This document shows positions 31,794 through 40,839 of a DNA stretch of 64,000 nucleotides, in pieces. The DNA comes from Bacteroidales bacterium UBA6377 (GTDB taxonomy: Bacteria; Bacteroidota; Bacteroidia; Bacteroidales; UBA932), in contig DJQV01000022.1 of assembly GCA_002438805.1 (NCBI GenBank), positions 35,283-99,282 on the forward strand. Direction: 5' to 3'. Every line of letters begins with the position of its first letter. The stretch's first letter is position 1. Made by a program: the position numbers and the translations under genes. The notes under the pieces were generated by a model that was not told the origin of the DNA, searched no databases, and was given only the letters and a program-made list of their open reading frames with translations.

Positions 31794-33418
31794 CGCCTCT
31801 TTCCCCGGGAGACGAGAGACAGGAGCAGCCTCGCCACAAGCAGGGCGGCGAGCAGCAGAAAAGCCAGCGTGCACACCCGCCCGGCGATGTCCCCGTTGCG
31901 CACGAAGAAAGTCTCGCTCGAGTTGAGATTGACTTTGGAAGTGATGGTGGCCTCCTCCCACCACGGGGTGCGCTCAAGGATGTCACCCCTCTGGTCGATG
32001 ATGCAGGAGATGCCGGTGTTGGCACTGCGAGCGATGTCACGGCGCAGTTCTATGGCACGCAGGCACGAGTAGCTCAGGTGCTGCCTGTATCCAGGAGTAT
32101 CCCCCCACCAGCCGTCATTGGTGATGACTGTCATGAATTTGGCCCCCTTGCGCACGTACTCTGTGCAATACTCCCCATAAATGGACTCATAGCAGACGGC
32201 GCAGCCGAACGGAACCCCGTCGAAATGCAGGACGGAAGCCTCGCTCTGCCCCTCGCAGCGTCCCATCAGCCCCCCTACACCGGAGAGGTCCGAGAGCTTC
32301 TCATCCAGAGGGACGAAGATCTCCGGATACGGGGTCAGTTCCGTGCCGACCACCAGCCGGCTCTTGAGATATACCTCGCTCCGTCCGGCCGAATCCAGGA
32401 CTATGGCGCTGTTGTGCGATGTCACCCATCCGTCACCGTACTTGCGTGCCAGGACCGAAGGCTTCTCCCCGGAAGGATAAGTCGTATAACTGCTCGCCCC
32501 GAAGAGCAGTTCCGCGCGCGGATGCCTGTCCAGCATGCTGCGGAACGTCCGCACAGTCGGAGACGATTCCAAGTGATTGAGCACCACATCGGACGTGATG
32601 GTCTCCGGCGCCACAAGCAGCACCCGCGAAGTGCTGTCGCGGTCTTCGGAGAGAGCCTTCTCGAAAATGGAGATCATGGCCTTATTCTGGTCGGCCTGGC
32701 TCACCAGCTTGTATTTATGATAAGGGTCGAAGTTGGTCTGCCCGATGATGACCTTTACCTCCCCTTCGGACTCCTCCTGATAGTTGTGATATATGATGGA
32801 GGACAGCACGAGCGGACCGGCCACAGCAAGACAGAGCCCCGCAGCCGAGCAGATCCTCGCCCAACGGGTCCATCCTCCCCAAACCCCGGTACCCAGAGCC
32901 TTTATAAGTCCGAAGAAACCGAGATTGGTCACCCATATCCACAGGGAACCCCCGAGCGTGCCGGTGTACTCATACCACTGGATGCTGTGCGTGCTGCGCG
33001 CAAAAGCGTTGCCCAGCACAAGCCACGGCCATGATATGTCCACGGAAAAATACTTCCTCTCCCAAGCTATCCAGGTCACAGCCAGGAATATATACGGCAC
33101 AGCGCCTCCGAGATGTCGCTTGGCAAGACGGAACAGAGCCCACACCACCGCCATCTGCAGGGCATTGGCGACAATCGCGAAAATCCCGCCTCCCACGGTA
33201 GCATTGCACACCCAGAACGTGGTCAGCGCGTTCCAGAGTATGAATGTCCAGAGATAATAGAAGAAAAACTTGCGCACGCCGGCAGAGTCAGCCGCATAGT
33301 CCGCAAGCAGAAGAGGCACGAAGCCCACAAGGGCGAGAGCACCGGTGTGCGGCACGAGCCAGGGCAGGCTGAGCAGTACCGCCGAGATGGTGCAAAGTAT
33401 GAAAAGCTTGAGTTTCAT
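31790..33418 (-). CDS. lnt: apolipoprotein N-acyltransferase
   Basis: Reading from ATG 33418 (MKLKLFILCTISAVLLSLPW) gives 542 residues; the frame upstream overlaps the pseudouridine synthase gene and is not coding. About six membrane helices in the first 210 residues are followed by a periplasmic nitrilase-like domain with VAPETI (Glu), a Lys further on and GCAVCYESIYGE (nucleophile Cys), then a last helix. Lnt adds the third acyl chain to lipoproteins in the inner membrane. It forms an operon with the RluA-family and PASTA genes upstream. Confidence 0.92.
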   Translation of the reverse strand: MKLKLFILCTISAVLLSLPWLVPHTGALALVGFVPLLLADYAADSAGVRKFFFYYLWTFILWNALTTFWVCNATVGGGIFAIVANALQMAVVWALFRLAKRHLGGAVPYIFLAVTWIAWERKYFSVDISWPWLVLGNAFARSTHSIQWYEYTGTLGGSLWIWVTNLGFFGLIKALGTGVWGGWTRWARICSAAGLCLAVAGPLVLSSIIYHNYQEESEGEVKVIIGQTNFDPYHKYKLVSQADQNKAMISIFEKALSEDRDSTSRVLLVAPETITSDVVLNHLESSPTVRTFRSMLDRHPRAELLFGASSYTTYPSGEKPSVLARKYGDGWVTSHNSAIVLDSAGRSEVYLKSRLVVGTELTPYPEIFVPLDEKLSDLSGVGGLMGRCEGQSEASVLHFDGVPFGCAVCYESIYGEYCTEYVRKGAKFMTVITNDGWWGDTPGYRQHLSYSCLRAIELRRDIARSANTGISCIIDQRGDILERTPWWEEATITSKVNLNSSETFFVRNGDIAGRVCTLAFLLLAALLVARLLLSLVSRGKRR

Positions 33419-33419
33419 C

Positions 33420-34439
33420 TTATTGGATTTCTTCCGGCATCTGAGTACAATACTTGCGCCACTTGGCGAGCAAAGCCTCCATGTCGGACGGGAGAGGCGA
33501 ATCGAACTGGAGCCACTCCCCCGTGCGCGGATGCACGAATCCGAGAGTCTTGGCATGCAGGGCCTGACGCGGACATATCTCGAAGCAGTTGGCTATGAAC
33601 TGTTTGTACTTGGAATAGATGGTACCCTTGCGGATCTCGCTGCCCCCGTAGCGCTCATCGTTGAATATCGGATGGCCTATGCTTGACATGTGAACCCTGA
33701 TCTGGTGGGTGCGGCCCGTCTCAAGTTTGCATTCGAGAAGCGTCACGAAGCCGAACCTCTCCAGCACACGGTAGTGGGTCACGGCATGCTTTCCGCGCTC
33801 CTCGTCATCGTAGACCCTGAAGCGCAGGCGGTCGTTGGGGTCGCGGCCTATGTTGCCGTCCACCGTGCCTTCGTCTTCCTTGACATCTCCCCACACCACA
33901 GCGACATAGCGCCTCTCTATGCTGTGGTCGAAAAACTGTTTGGCAAGCTTGAGCTGCGACTCCTCGTTCTTCGCCACGGCCAGCAGCCCGCTGGTGTCCT
34001 TGTCTATGCGGTGCACCAGAACCCCCATCCTCTCGTCCTCCGCATCCGGTCCCTGGCTTATCCCGAGATGGTGCGAGAGTGCGTTGACGAGTGTCCCCTC
34101 GAAATGCCCGTGCCCCGGATGGACGACCATCCCGGCAGGCTTGTTGATGACGAGCACGTCATCGTCTTCGTATACTATGTCAAGAGGTATGTCCTGAGGC
34201 AATATCTCCATCCCGCGCCGGCGGTAAGGCATCACGAAGCGGATGACATCCCCGGGACGGACTATGAAATTGGCCTTGACCACCTCGTCTCCCACATGCA
34301 CATATCCGGACTTGAGGGCCTGCTGGACGCGGCTGCGGGAGGTGTCCTCCATGTGGGAAGCCATGTAACTGTCTATGCGCATGGGTGTCTGGCCCTTGTC
34401 CACCTCCAGCCTGAAGTGTTCGAACTGTTCTTCCGCCAT
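33420..34439 (-). CDS. RluA-family pseudouridine synthase (RluD-like)
   Basis: The 339-residue enzyme begins at ATG 34439, which overlaps the PASTA gene stop as TGATG; a GTG one codon upstream is possible. Residues about 15-80 are an S4 RNA-binding domain (MRIDSYMASHMEDTSRSRVQ) and the catalytic domain carries HRIDKDTSGLL with the essential Asp. RluD-type enzymes modify helix 69 of 23S rRNA; RluC-type specificity cannot be excluded. It ends one base before the lnt start region. Confidence 0.93.
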   Translation of the reverse strand: MAEEQFEHFRLEVDKGQTPMRIDSYMASHMEDTSRSRVQQALKSGYVHVGDEVVKANFIVRPGDVIRFVMPYRRRGMEILPQDIPLDIVYEDDDVLVINKPAGMVVHPGHGHFEGTLVNALSHHLGISQGPDAEDERMGVLVHRIDKDTSGLLAVAKNEESQLKLAKQFFDHSIERRYVAVVWGDVKEDEGTVDGNIGRDPNDRLRFRVYDDEERGKHAVTHYRVLERFGFVTLLECKLETGRTHQIRVHMSSIGHPIFNDERYGGSEIRKGTIYSKYKQFIANCFEICPRQALHAKTLGFVHPRTGEWLQFDSPLPSDMEALLAKWRKYCTQMPEEIQ

Positions 34440-35194
34440 CACTTCTTTTTGAGATAAAGAGAGACCTCCGTACCCTTCCGAACAGACTCGGAAGCGGGAT
34501 TCTGGGAGTGTACCACGGCCGCCGCAGAATCGGCATAGTCACGCACCGCAGCCTCATAACGCACACGCCCTATGTTGAGGGAGTTGTCCTGAAGAATGTC
34601 CACAGCCTGAAGATAAGTCTTCCCGGTGACATCGGGAATCCAAGTCTGATCGTCGTCACCAAGTCCGAGCACCAGATTGATGGCCGTCCCGCTGACGACA
34701 GGAGTGCCGGGAGCGATGTCGAAGCCGTAGCGCTGCTGGCGGAGAACATTGTTGGTTGCTATGTCCCGGACGTAGGTTATCTTTCCGAGCGTAAGCCCGT
34801 TGCGCAGCAGCTCGGCCCTGGCCTGGCGCAGCGACACCCCGACAAGGGACGGCATATAGACCTCCTTGGCCTGCATTGTATTGACAGTCAGACGTATCCT
34901 GCGGCCTTTCTTGACATGCGACCCGGCCTTCGGAGTCTGCATATAGACAGCCCCCGGCTTCATCCGCTTGACGTATACAGAATCCGCCACGCTCACCCTC
35001 AGCCCGGACACCGCCGCCACCGTCTGCGCTTCGGCAGGAGTCATGTCCGAGAAATCCGGGACAGCAATCTCCTGCCCGTGCCGCGTCAGCAGCGAAAGAA
35101 TCAGGGAAACGATGCCAACTATCACGGCCACCATCGCGGCGGCCAGAAGCAGGTTCTTGACAATCCAGTTGCTGAAAAATTCCTTGAAATTCAT
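34439..35194 (-). CDS. membrane-anchored PASTA domain protein
   Basis: The 251-residue protein has one N-terminal membrane helix (about residues 14-36) and three PASTA domains outside (about 42-108, 112-180 and 184-248), each with the pattern seen in IAVPDFSDMTPAEAQTVAAV or VYMPSLVGVSLRQARAELLR. PASTA domains bind peptidoglycan-like ligands in Gram-positive kinases, but here there is no kinase domain; Bacteroidetes commonly have this stand-alone form next to rluD. Function is unknown, probably linked to the cell envelope. It is first in the PASTA-rluD-lnt operon. Confidence 0.88.
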   Translation of the reverse strand: MNFKEFFSNWIVKNLLLAAAMVAVIVGIVSLILSLLTRHGQEIAVPDFSDMTPAEAQTVAAVSGLRVSVADSVYVKRMKPGAVYMQTPKAGSHVKKGRRIRLTVNTMQAKEVYMPSLVGVSLRQARAELLRNGLTLGKITYVRDIATNNVLRQQRYGFDIAPGTPVVSGTAINLVLGLGDDDQTWIPDVTGKTYLQAVDILQDNSLNIGRVRYEAAVRDYADSAAAVVHSQNPASESVRKGTEVSLYLKKK

Positions 35195-35234
35195 TTTGAT
35201 TCAAATAAATGCCCCTCAAGTGGGACTTGAGAGG

Positions 35235-35242
35235 CAAAGATA
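35235..35242 (-). promoter_or_regulatory. -7 element of the PASTA-rluD-lnt operon
   Basis: TATCTTTG on the minus strand lies within the last 20 bp before the stop of the upstream beta-barrel gene. A hairpin CTCAAGT/ACTTGAG at 35215-35231 follows in the leader. Confidence 0.6.
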
Positions 35243-35250
35243 CGAAAAAT

Positions 35251-38193
35251 TTACATCATTGGCGGTGGACCGCCAGGGCCCGGGCCGCCGGGACCGCCGC
35301 CGGGGCCTCCCGGGCCACGTTGTCCGCCGCGCCTGTTGCCCATGGTCCCGAACCTCCACGTAAGGGAGACTACCACATAGCGCCCGAGGGTGTTGTTGAC
35401 AGCCTCGCTGTGGTAGTTGGCGCTGTCGGACACCGTGAGGTTCTTGGACTGCCCGAGTATGTCGTAGCCGCGCAGGGCAAGGGTCATGTTATTGTTGAAC
35501 AGGAGCTTGGAAATCTCCGCGTTGAGCACGCACTGGGAAGGCTGGGCCGTGGAGTATCCGTTGTACCAGTTGTAGTCGAAATCACTCTCCAGGCTGATGC
35601 CGGTGGCCGTCCAGTTCCATGTGAGGCTGGCGGAGAGCTGGTTGTTCCACGTCGTGGTCTGGTCCTTGGTGGTCGAGATGGAGTACCAGGACTTGTTCAT
35701 CCTCGTGCTTCCGCCAAGGGATGCTTCAAGAGCGGTGCCGCTGTACCTTATGCGGAGACGCTCGTTGGCGCTGAGGGTGCGGGTGGAGTTCTCGGTGATG
35801 TGCGCAGCGTAGAATGAAGGGTCGTTGAAATCAGCGATGAGTTTCTCCATGAAGCCGTAGAAATCCTGCCCGTCGTACTCGTCGATGCCGGTACCGACAT
35901 AGGATGCGCTCTTGCGCCAGCTCAGGCCAAGGGAGTTGTTGATGGAGAAGCTGCTCTTCCCGATAGGGATGGTGCCGAAGCCGTTGACGCTGGCGTTGGA
36001 GGTCGTCGGGCCGTTGAACGGCATGGTGTACTGGCCTCCGTTAGCCCCGTACCAGATGAGGTTGACCACAGGGTTCTGGGTGAAGCCGCCGCTGAAGCGC
36101 ATGTTGAAGGAGGTGTAGCGCTCCTTGTTGGAGTAGCGCAGGTCGCCCCTGAGGTTGTGCGAGAAATACGGGGTCAGGGTAGGATTACCGAAGCTGACGT
36201 TGAGAGGGTCGGAGTTGTCCGGCACAGGCATGAGCTGCGAGGTGGACGGCTGTGATGATTCTCCACGGTAGAAGAGTCTCCAGTTGAAGTTGTCGTTGAC
36301 ATCCATGAACATCATCGCCTGCGGCGAGAAGTTCCAGCGGAAGTCGCTGTATTCTTGAGGGGTATAGCTGCCGTCGGCGGAGTTGTAGCGCGTGGTGCTG
36401 TTGTAGGTTTTCGTCGGCATGGCGGCGAACCCGACCTGCGCGCGGAATCGCTTGTCCTGATAGAGGGCGTTGACACCTATCTCCTGACGGACGTTCTCGT
36501 TGATGATGCTGTTGGAGTAGTTGTAGTCCAGCTCTCCCCCGTTGAGCAGGTCGTAGGTCTGCTTCTCGGATGATGAACGGCTCCAGTTGTAGGAGTAGTT
36601 TGCCTCGACGTAGAAATGGTTGCCGAGCGGCTCGGTGTAGGTGAGGTTTCCCCAGACGGAGTAGGACTTCTGGTCGTTGTTGAAGCTCTGGTTCACGAGA
36701 CTCTCGCTCACGTTGTCCCCGTCGTAGGACTTGGTCCCGTTGTTGTTGAGCCCGTCGAGGACGTTGTTGGAGAGGCTGAAATTGACCATGGCGGTCATGG
36801 TGCGCCCGGGAATCCCGAGCCTCTGGCGGAAGAGCAGGAAACCGCTCGCGCTGGCGTTGCGGTTGCTGCCGCTGTTCTCAGTGAACGCGTCGTTGAGTTT
36901 GGTGAGGTTGCCGGCGAGGTCGTCGCGGTAGGTGGAGTCCTTGCTTGACTGGCTGTAGTGGCCGGTGCCGAAGTTGACGGAAGGTTCGAAGAGGATGGAG
37001 GTGTTCTCCGAGAACTTGTGCTCCAGACGGAGTCCGAAACGGTGCCCGTCGGAGTGGGTGTTGCTGATGCCGCTGCTGTTGTAGAGGAGGTTGTAGTCGT
37101 TGAGGTAGGTCGTCTTGACGCTGCTCTCCTCGACATCGTTGTCGCTGGCGTTGTAGAGGTAGTTGCCGCCCACGTTCATCTTGTCATCGAACAGGGTCCA
37201 GGCACCGTTGAGACCGCCCATGTAGGAAGTGGTGATGCCGTTGCCGCCGCCCCAGCCGCCCTGTCCACGGCCCATTCCGCCGCCGCTCATCATCCCCCGC
37301 ATCATGTTGCCGGAGAAGTTGGAGGAACCGCGGTTGTTGGTGTTGTTTCCGTTGAGTATGAGGCTGATCTGGGATTTGTCGGTGAAACGCCCGATGAAGG
37401 CGTTGCCCTGGTAGCGGACGTCGCTCTTGATCCCGTCCTGTGACGGGAGGTCATATCCAGCGCCGGCTGCCACGTTGCCGAAGAGGCCCTTCATCATCCC
37501 GGGCTGCACGGAGAGGTCGATCACCGTCTCCTCCTCACCGTCATCGATGCCGGTGAACTCGGCCTGCTCGGACTTTTTCTGTATGACTTTCAGCTTGTTG
37601 ACCATCTTTGCCGGGATGTTCTTGGTGGCGAGCTGCGGGTCGTTGAGGAAGAAGGTCTTGCCGTCTATGGTGATCTTGGAGATGCTCTCGCCGTTGACCG
37701 TCACGGACCCGTCCTCGGAGACCTCGACTCCAGGGAGTTTCTTGAGGAGATCCTCCAGAACATCGTTGTCGGTGGTCTTGAACGAGGAGGCGTTGAACTC
37801 GATCGTGTCCTTCTTGACTATCATGGGATTGCCGACGGCCGAGACGGATGCCGCATCGAGCTGCTCCGTGTCCACGCTCATCTTGAGTGTCCCGAGATCA
37901 ATCGCCTTGGATTCCATCTTCACAGCAGTGCTGTAGGCCTTGTAACCGAGCAGTTCGGCCTTGAATGTGTATGTGCCCTTGGAGACGGACTCCAGAGTCA
38001 CCCTGCCCTTGTCGTCACTCAGAGCATACTTCAGCGGCTTGTCCTTGCCGTCCTGAAAAAGCGATACGGTCACGAACTCAAGCGGTTCACCGCTCGACGC
38101 GTCCGTCAACACTGCAGAAATCTTGTTCTGCGCAAAGAGGCCGGTTCCTGCAAACATCAGGCACGACATCAAAATCGAACTCAATACTCTCAT
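35251..38193 (-). CDS. outer membrane beta-barrel protein with carboxypeptidase-regulatory-like domain
   Basis: From ATG 38193 (MRVLSSILMSCLMFAGTGLF) the product has 980 residues with a signal peptide, a carboxypeptidase-regulatory-like beta-sandwich (about 20-105, SGEPLEFVTVSLFQDG), a plug-like region with VLEDLLKKLPGVEVSEDGSV and SISKITIDGKTFFLNDP, and a large barrel. It belongs to the TonB-receptor-like outer membrane beta-barrel family without SusD. A Gly/Pro-rich tail (about 30 residues, ending in PPPMM) replaces the usual aromatic last strand, and a Gly/Met/Arg-rich loop occurs near residue 310. It starts 5 bp after the ruvC stop. The ligand is unknown. Confidence 0.85.
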   Translation of the reverse strand: MRVLSSILMSCLMFAGTGLFAQNKISAVLTDASSGEPLEFVTVSLFQDGKDKPLKYALSDDKGRVTLESVSKGTYTFKAELLGYKAYSTAVKMESKAIDLGTLKMSVDTEQLDAASVSAVGNPMIVKKDTIEFNASSFKTTDNDVLEDLLKKLPGVEVSEDGSVTVNGESISKITIDGKTFFLNDPQLATKNIPAKMVNKLKVIQKKSEQAEFTGIDDGEEETVIDLSVQPGMMKGLFGNVAAGAGYDLPSQDGIKSDVRYQGNAFIGRFTDKSQISLILNGNNTNNRGSSNFSGNMMRGMMSGGGMGRGQGGWGGGNGITTSYMGGLNGAWTLFDDKMNVGGNYLYNASDNDVEESSVKTTYLNDYNLLYNSSGISNTHSDGHRFGLRLEHKFSENTSILFEPSVNFGTGHYSQSSKDSTYRDDLAGNLTKLNDAFTENSGSNRNASASGFLLFRQRLGIPGRTMTAMVNFSLSNNVLDGLNNNGTKSYDGDNVSESLVNQSFNNDQKSYSVWGNLTYTEPLGNHFYVEANYSYNWSRSSSEKQTYDLLNGGELDYNYSNSIINENVRQEIGVNALYQDKRFRAQVGFAAMPTKTYNSTTRYNSADGSYTPQEYSDFRWNFSPQAMMFMDVNDNFNWRLFYRGESSQPSTSQLMPVPDNSDPLNVSFGNPTLTPYFSHNLRGDLRYSNKERYTSFNMRFSGGFTQNPVVNLIWYGANGGQYTMPFNGPTTSNASVNGFGTIPIGKSSFSINNSLGLSWRKSASYVGTGIDEYDGQDFYGFMEKLIADFNDPSFYAAHITENSTRTLSANERLRIRYSGTALEASLGGSTRMNKSWYSISTTKDQTTTWNNQLSASLTWNWTATGISLESDFDYNWYNGYSTAQPSQCVLNAEISKLLFNNNMTLALRGYDILGQSKNLTVSDSANYHSEAVNNTLGRYVVVSLTWRFGTMGNRRGGQRGPGGPGGGPGGPGPGGPPPMM

Positions 38194-38198
38194 TATAA

Positions 38199-38762
38199 TT
38201 ATTTTATTCTGTCCGGATTTTCCGCAACAAACTTTTCCCACGACGACTTGCCTAAGCCGCCGCTTGTGAATGGATTTGTGGATCGGTAAAAATGGCAGAG
38301 CGCCAACGCAAGAGCGTCAGTCGCATCGAGGTATTTATTATCAATTTGTATGCCAAGAGTTTTCTGGGCCATCAGGCAGACCTGCTCCTTGGCGGCCGCA
38401 CCGTTGCCGCAGATAGCCATCTTGGCCTCTCTCGGAGCGTATTCAAAAACCTCGGCGCCTCTTGAAAGCGCCGCCACCATGGCCGCGCCCTGGGCACGTC
38501 CTAGCTTGAATATGACCTGGGCGTTCTTGCCGTAGAACGGGGACTCGATCGCGAGGCACTGCGGATGGTGGAGGTCGCACAGAGCCCCTACCTTCTCGCT
38601 TATCATCTCCAGCTTGTCGTAAGGGGAGGCTATCTTGCGCAGATCCAGCACTCCCATGTCGACATACTGCGGCTTGAGGGCCGCATCTATGCAGAGAATC
38701 CCGAAACCAAGGATGTTGGTTCCGGGATCTATGCCTAATATTACAGTTCCTTCCTTAATCAA
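38199..38762 (-). CDS. ruvC: Holliday junction endonuclease RuvC
   Basis: The 187-residue protein begins VILGIDPGTNILGFGIL after a short lead and contains the four acidic residues of RuvC (Asp in GIDPGT, Glu in AIESPFYGKNAQV, and the C-terminal DATDALALALCH pair). It cuts Holliday junctions with RuvAB. No ATG or GTG fits: the best start is TTG 38762 (or ATT next to it), eight bases inside the serS coding region. An overlapping, weak start would couple its low expression to serS. Confidence 0.93.
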   Translation of the reverse strand: MIKEGTVILGIDPGTNILGFGILCIDAALKPQYVDMGVLDLRKIASPYDKLEMISEKVGALCDLHHPQCLAIESPFYGKNAQVIFKLGRAQGAAMVAALSRGAEVFEYAPREAKMAICGNGAAAKEQVCLMAQKTLGIQIDNKYLDATDALALALCHFYRSTNPFTSGGLGKSSWEKFVAENPDRIK

Positions 38763-40026
38763 TCTTGTCGAATCCTGTATAAGGTCTGAGGATGTCAGGG
38801 ATTATGATGCCCTCCGGCGTCTGGTTGTCCTCAAGAAGGGCGGCCACGACGCGAGGCAGGGCGAGGGAGCTTCCGTTGAGGGTATGGGCAAGCTGCGTCT
38901 TGCCGTTCTCGTCACGGTAACGCAGGTGCAGGCGGTTGGACTGGTAGGTCTCAAAGTTGGAGACGGAGGAGATCTCAAGCCAGCGCTGCTGGGCCGCTGA
39001 CCAGAGTTCGAAATCGTAGGTGATGGCGGAGGTGAAGCTCAGGTCGCCGCCGCACAGACGGAGTATCCTGTACTTCAGGCCGAGCTTGTTGACAAGTGAC
39101 TCCACATGGGCTATCATCTCGTCGAGGGCGGCGTAGGAGTTCTCCGGCTTCTCGATGCGGACGATCTCCACCTTGTCGAACTGGTGCAGACGGTTCAGGC
39201 CGCGCACGTCCTTGCCGTAAGAGCCGGCCTCGCGGCGGAAGCAAGGGGTGTAGGCGGTGATCTTCTGCGGGATCTGGTCATCGGAGAGGATCACGTCGCG
39301 GTAGATGTTGGTAAGAGGAACCTCTGCGGTAGGCACCATGTAGAAATCATCAAGATTGGCATGGTACATCTGCCCCTCCTTGTCAGGGAGCTGGCCAGTG
39401 CCGAAACCTGAGGCGGCGTTGACCATCACAGGAGGCTCAATCTCCTTGTAGCCGGCAGCGGTGTTGCAGTCGAGGAAGAAGTTGATGAGCGCCCTCTGGA
39501 GCTTTGCGCCCTTGTCCTTGTATACAGGGAATCCGGCACCGGTGATCTTCACACCGAGGTCGAAGTCGATGATGTCATATTTCTTGGCGAGCTCCCAGTG
39601 CGGAAGCGCCCCCTCCGGCAGCTTGACTTCAGGGCCGCCCATCTTTACGACCTCGTTGTCCTCGGCTCCCTTGCCCGGCTTGACCAGTGCACACGGGGTG
39701 TTCGGCATCAGCACGAGCTGGCTTTCCAGTTCTTTGGAAGCGGCGTCCATCTTGGCGAGCAGCTCGTTGGAACGGGTCTTGAGTTCGGCCACCTCGGCCT
39801 TTGCGGACTCGGCGGCGTCCTTGAGGCCCTGCTTCATCAGGCCCCCGATCTCGGCGGCCTTCACCTTCTGGCGGGCGAGCAGTTCATCGCTCTCGGCCTG
39901 GAGATTGCGGCGCAGAGTGTCCAGTTCGAGCACCTTGTCCACTATCGGCTTGGCGTCGAAGTTCTTGATCTTCAATTTATCGATGACGGCCTGAGGGTCG
40001 TCCCTGAGCATTTTGAGTGTCAGCAT
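38755..40026 (-). CDS. serS: seryl-tRNA synthetase
   Basis: Reading from ATG 40026 (MLTLKMLRDDPQAVIDKLK) gives 423 residues. The first 110 form the antiparallel coiled-coil tRNA-binding arm (LRRNLQAESDELLARQK and LLAKMDAASKELESQL). The class II catalytic domain has motif 2 with YTPCFRREAGSYGKDVRGLN and motif 3 LNGSSLALPRVVAALLEDNQ. The enzyme charges tRNA-Ser. It is followed by ruvC and the beta-barrel gene in one operon; a hairpin with a T-run lies directly before it. Confidence 0.97.
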   Translation of the reverse strand: MLTLKMLRDDPQAVIDKLKIKNFDAKPIVDKVLELDTLRRNLQAESDELLARQKVKAAEIGGLMKQGLKDAAESAKAEVAELKTRSNELLAKMDAASKELESQLVLMPNTPCALVKPGKGAEDNEVVKMGGPEVKLPEGALPHWELAKKYDIIDFDLGVKITGAGFPVYKDKGAKLQRALINFFLDCNTAAGYKEIEPPVMVNAASGFGTGQLPDKEGQMYHANLDDFYMVPTAEVPLTNIYRDVILSDDQIPQKITAYTPCFRREAGSYGKDVRGLNRLHQFDKVEIVRIEKPENSYAALDEMIAHVESLVNKLGLKYRILRLCGGDLSFTSAITYDFELWSAAQQRWLEISSVSNFETYQSNRLHLRYRDENGKTQLAHTLNGSSLALPRVVAALLEDNQTPEGIIIPDILRPYTGFDKID

Positions 40027-40032
40027 GGCTAT

Positions 40033-40077
40033 AAATTTTAAAAGGGACTTACACCTTTTCTCGAAGTGCAAGTCCCT
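40033..40077 (-). terminator. hairpin with T-run between rpmA and serS
   Basis: On the minus strand AGGGACTT (40077-40070) pairs with AAGTCCCT (40050-40043) and an inner stem adds GCACTT/AGGTGT-like pairs; TTTTAAAATTT follows. It ends the rplU-rpmA transcript or attenuates read-through into serS, for which no separate promoter is visible. Confidence 0.6.
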
Positions 40078-40104
40078 GAAGATTCCACATGAACCCCTTC
40101 GAGA

Positions 40105-40365
40105 TTAATTCTCTAACGGGAGTACCGAAACATAAGATTTGTCGTTCTTCTTGCGGAAGAACTTCACAGTACCGTCGATGAGGGCGTAGAGAGTGTGATC
40201 CTTGCCCATGCCCACGTTCTTGTCAGGGTTGTGGACAGTGCCCCTCTGGCGTACTATGATGTTGCCGGCCTTAACGAATTCGCCACCGAATTTCTTGAGT
40301 CCAAGACGTTTGCTTTGTGACTCACGACCGTTCTTAGAACTTGATTGACCTTTCTTGTGTGCCAT
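40105..40365 (-). CDS. rpmA: 50S ribosomal protein L27
   Basis: The 86-residue protein starts MAHKKGQSSSKNGRESQSKR and continues LGLKKFGGEFVKAGNIIVRQRG, the standard L27 sequence, whose N-terminal tail reaches the peptidyl transferase centre. The N-terminus begins directly at the mature AHKK form, so no processing extension as in Firmicutes is present. It follows rplU after 5 bp. Confidence 0.98.
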   Translation of the reverse strand: MAHKKGQSSSKNGRESQSKRLGLKKFGGEFVKAGNIIVRQRGTVHNPDKNVGMGKDHTLYALIDGTVKFFRKKNDKSYVSVLPLEN

Positions 40366-40370
40366 AATCC

Positions 40371-40682
40371 TTAAGCGATTTCGTTGATTTTAATCTTGGT
40401 GAGTTTCTGACGGTGGCCGTTGAGCTTCTGGAAGCCCTTGCGACGGATCTTCTTGAATACAAGAACCTTGTCAGCCTTTGCGTTGTCATCGAGGACGGTG
40501 GCCTTGACCACTGCACCCTCTACATAAGGAGCTCCGACCTTCACATCGCCTTCACCTGCGACGAGAAGCACCTTCTTGAACTCCACATCAGCATCTTTGG
40601 CGTCGGCAAGCCTCGGCACGAAGATCTCATTTCCAGCCTCCACTTTGAACTGCTGGCCTGCAATGTCTACGATTGCGTACAT
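40371..40682 (-). CDS. rplU: 50S ribosomal protein L21
   Basis: From ATG 40682 (MYAIVDIAGQQFKVEAGNEI) the product has 103 residues, the usual size, and ends with the typical RRKGFQKLNGHRQKLTKIKI region. It binds 23S rRNA next to L20. The frame upstream of 40682 covers the leader only. The rplU-rpmA pair has a full-consensus promoter and a leader of about 80 nt with a stable hairpin. Confidence 0.98.
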   Translation of the reverse strand: MYAIVDIAGQQFKVEAGNEIFVPRLADAKDADVEFKKVLLVAGEGDVKVGAPYVEGAVVKATVLDDNAKADKVLVFKKIRRKGFQKLNGHRQKLTKIKINEIA

Positions 40683-40724
40683 TTGAAACTTGTTTAAAAG
40701 TCCGGACCACAAGCGGCCGCCCTG

Positions 40725-40763
40725 CATGGACAGCACTTGACCTCAAGCTTGCTGGTCATAAAT
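40725..40763 (-). promoter_or_regulatory. hairpin in the rplU leader
   Basis: In the leader, CAGCAAGCTTGA and TCAAGTGCTG can pair (CAGC/GCTG and CTTGA/TCAAG around a short loop). Such a leader hairpin could be the site of autoregulation by a ribosomal protein, which is a guess from position alone. Confidence 0.35.
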
Positions 40764-40772
40764 AATCGGGCG

Positions 40773-40804
40773 CAAATTTAGGCAATTTTATCTTATCCGC
40801 AAAA
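40773..40804 (-). promoter_or_regulatory. promoter of rplU-rpmA
   Basis: On the minus strand TTTTG (40804-40800) and TAAATTTG (40780-40773) are 19 bp apart, a full consensus match. It is back to back with the promoter of the ATPase gene at 40840. Confidence 0.75.
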
Positions 40805-40810
40805 TTTTAT

Positions 40811-40818
40811 TAAATTTG
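40811..40818 (+). promoter_or_regulatory. -7 element of the ATPase gene at 40840
   Basis: TAAATTTG ends 21 bp before ATG 40840. The -33 region reads TTTTA at about 20 bp, a weak match. Confidence 0.5.
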
Positions 40819-40839
40819 TCCCACTAGCATTTCCGGATT

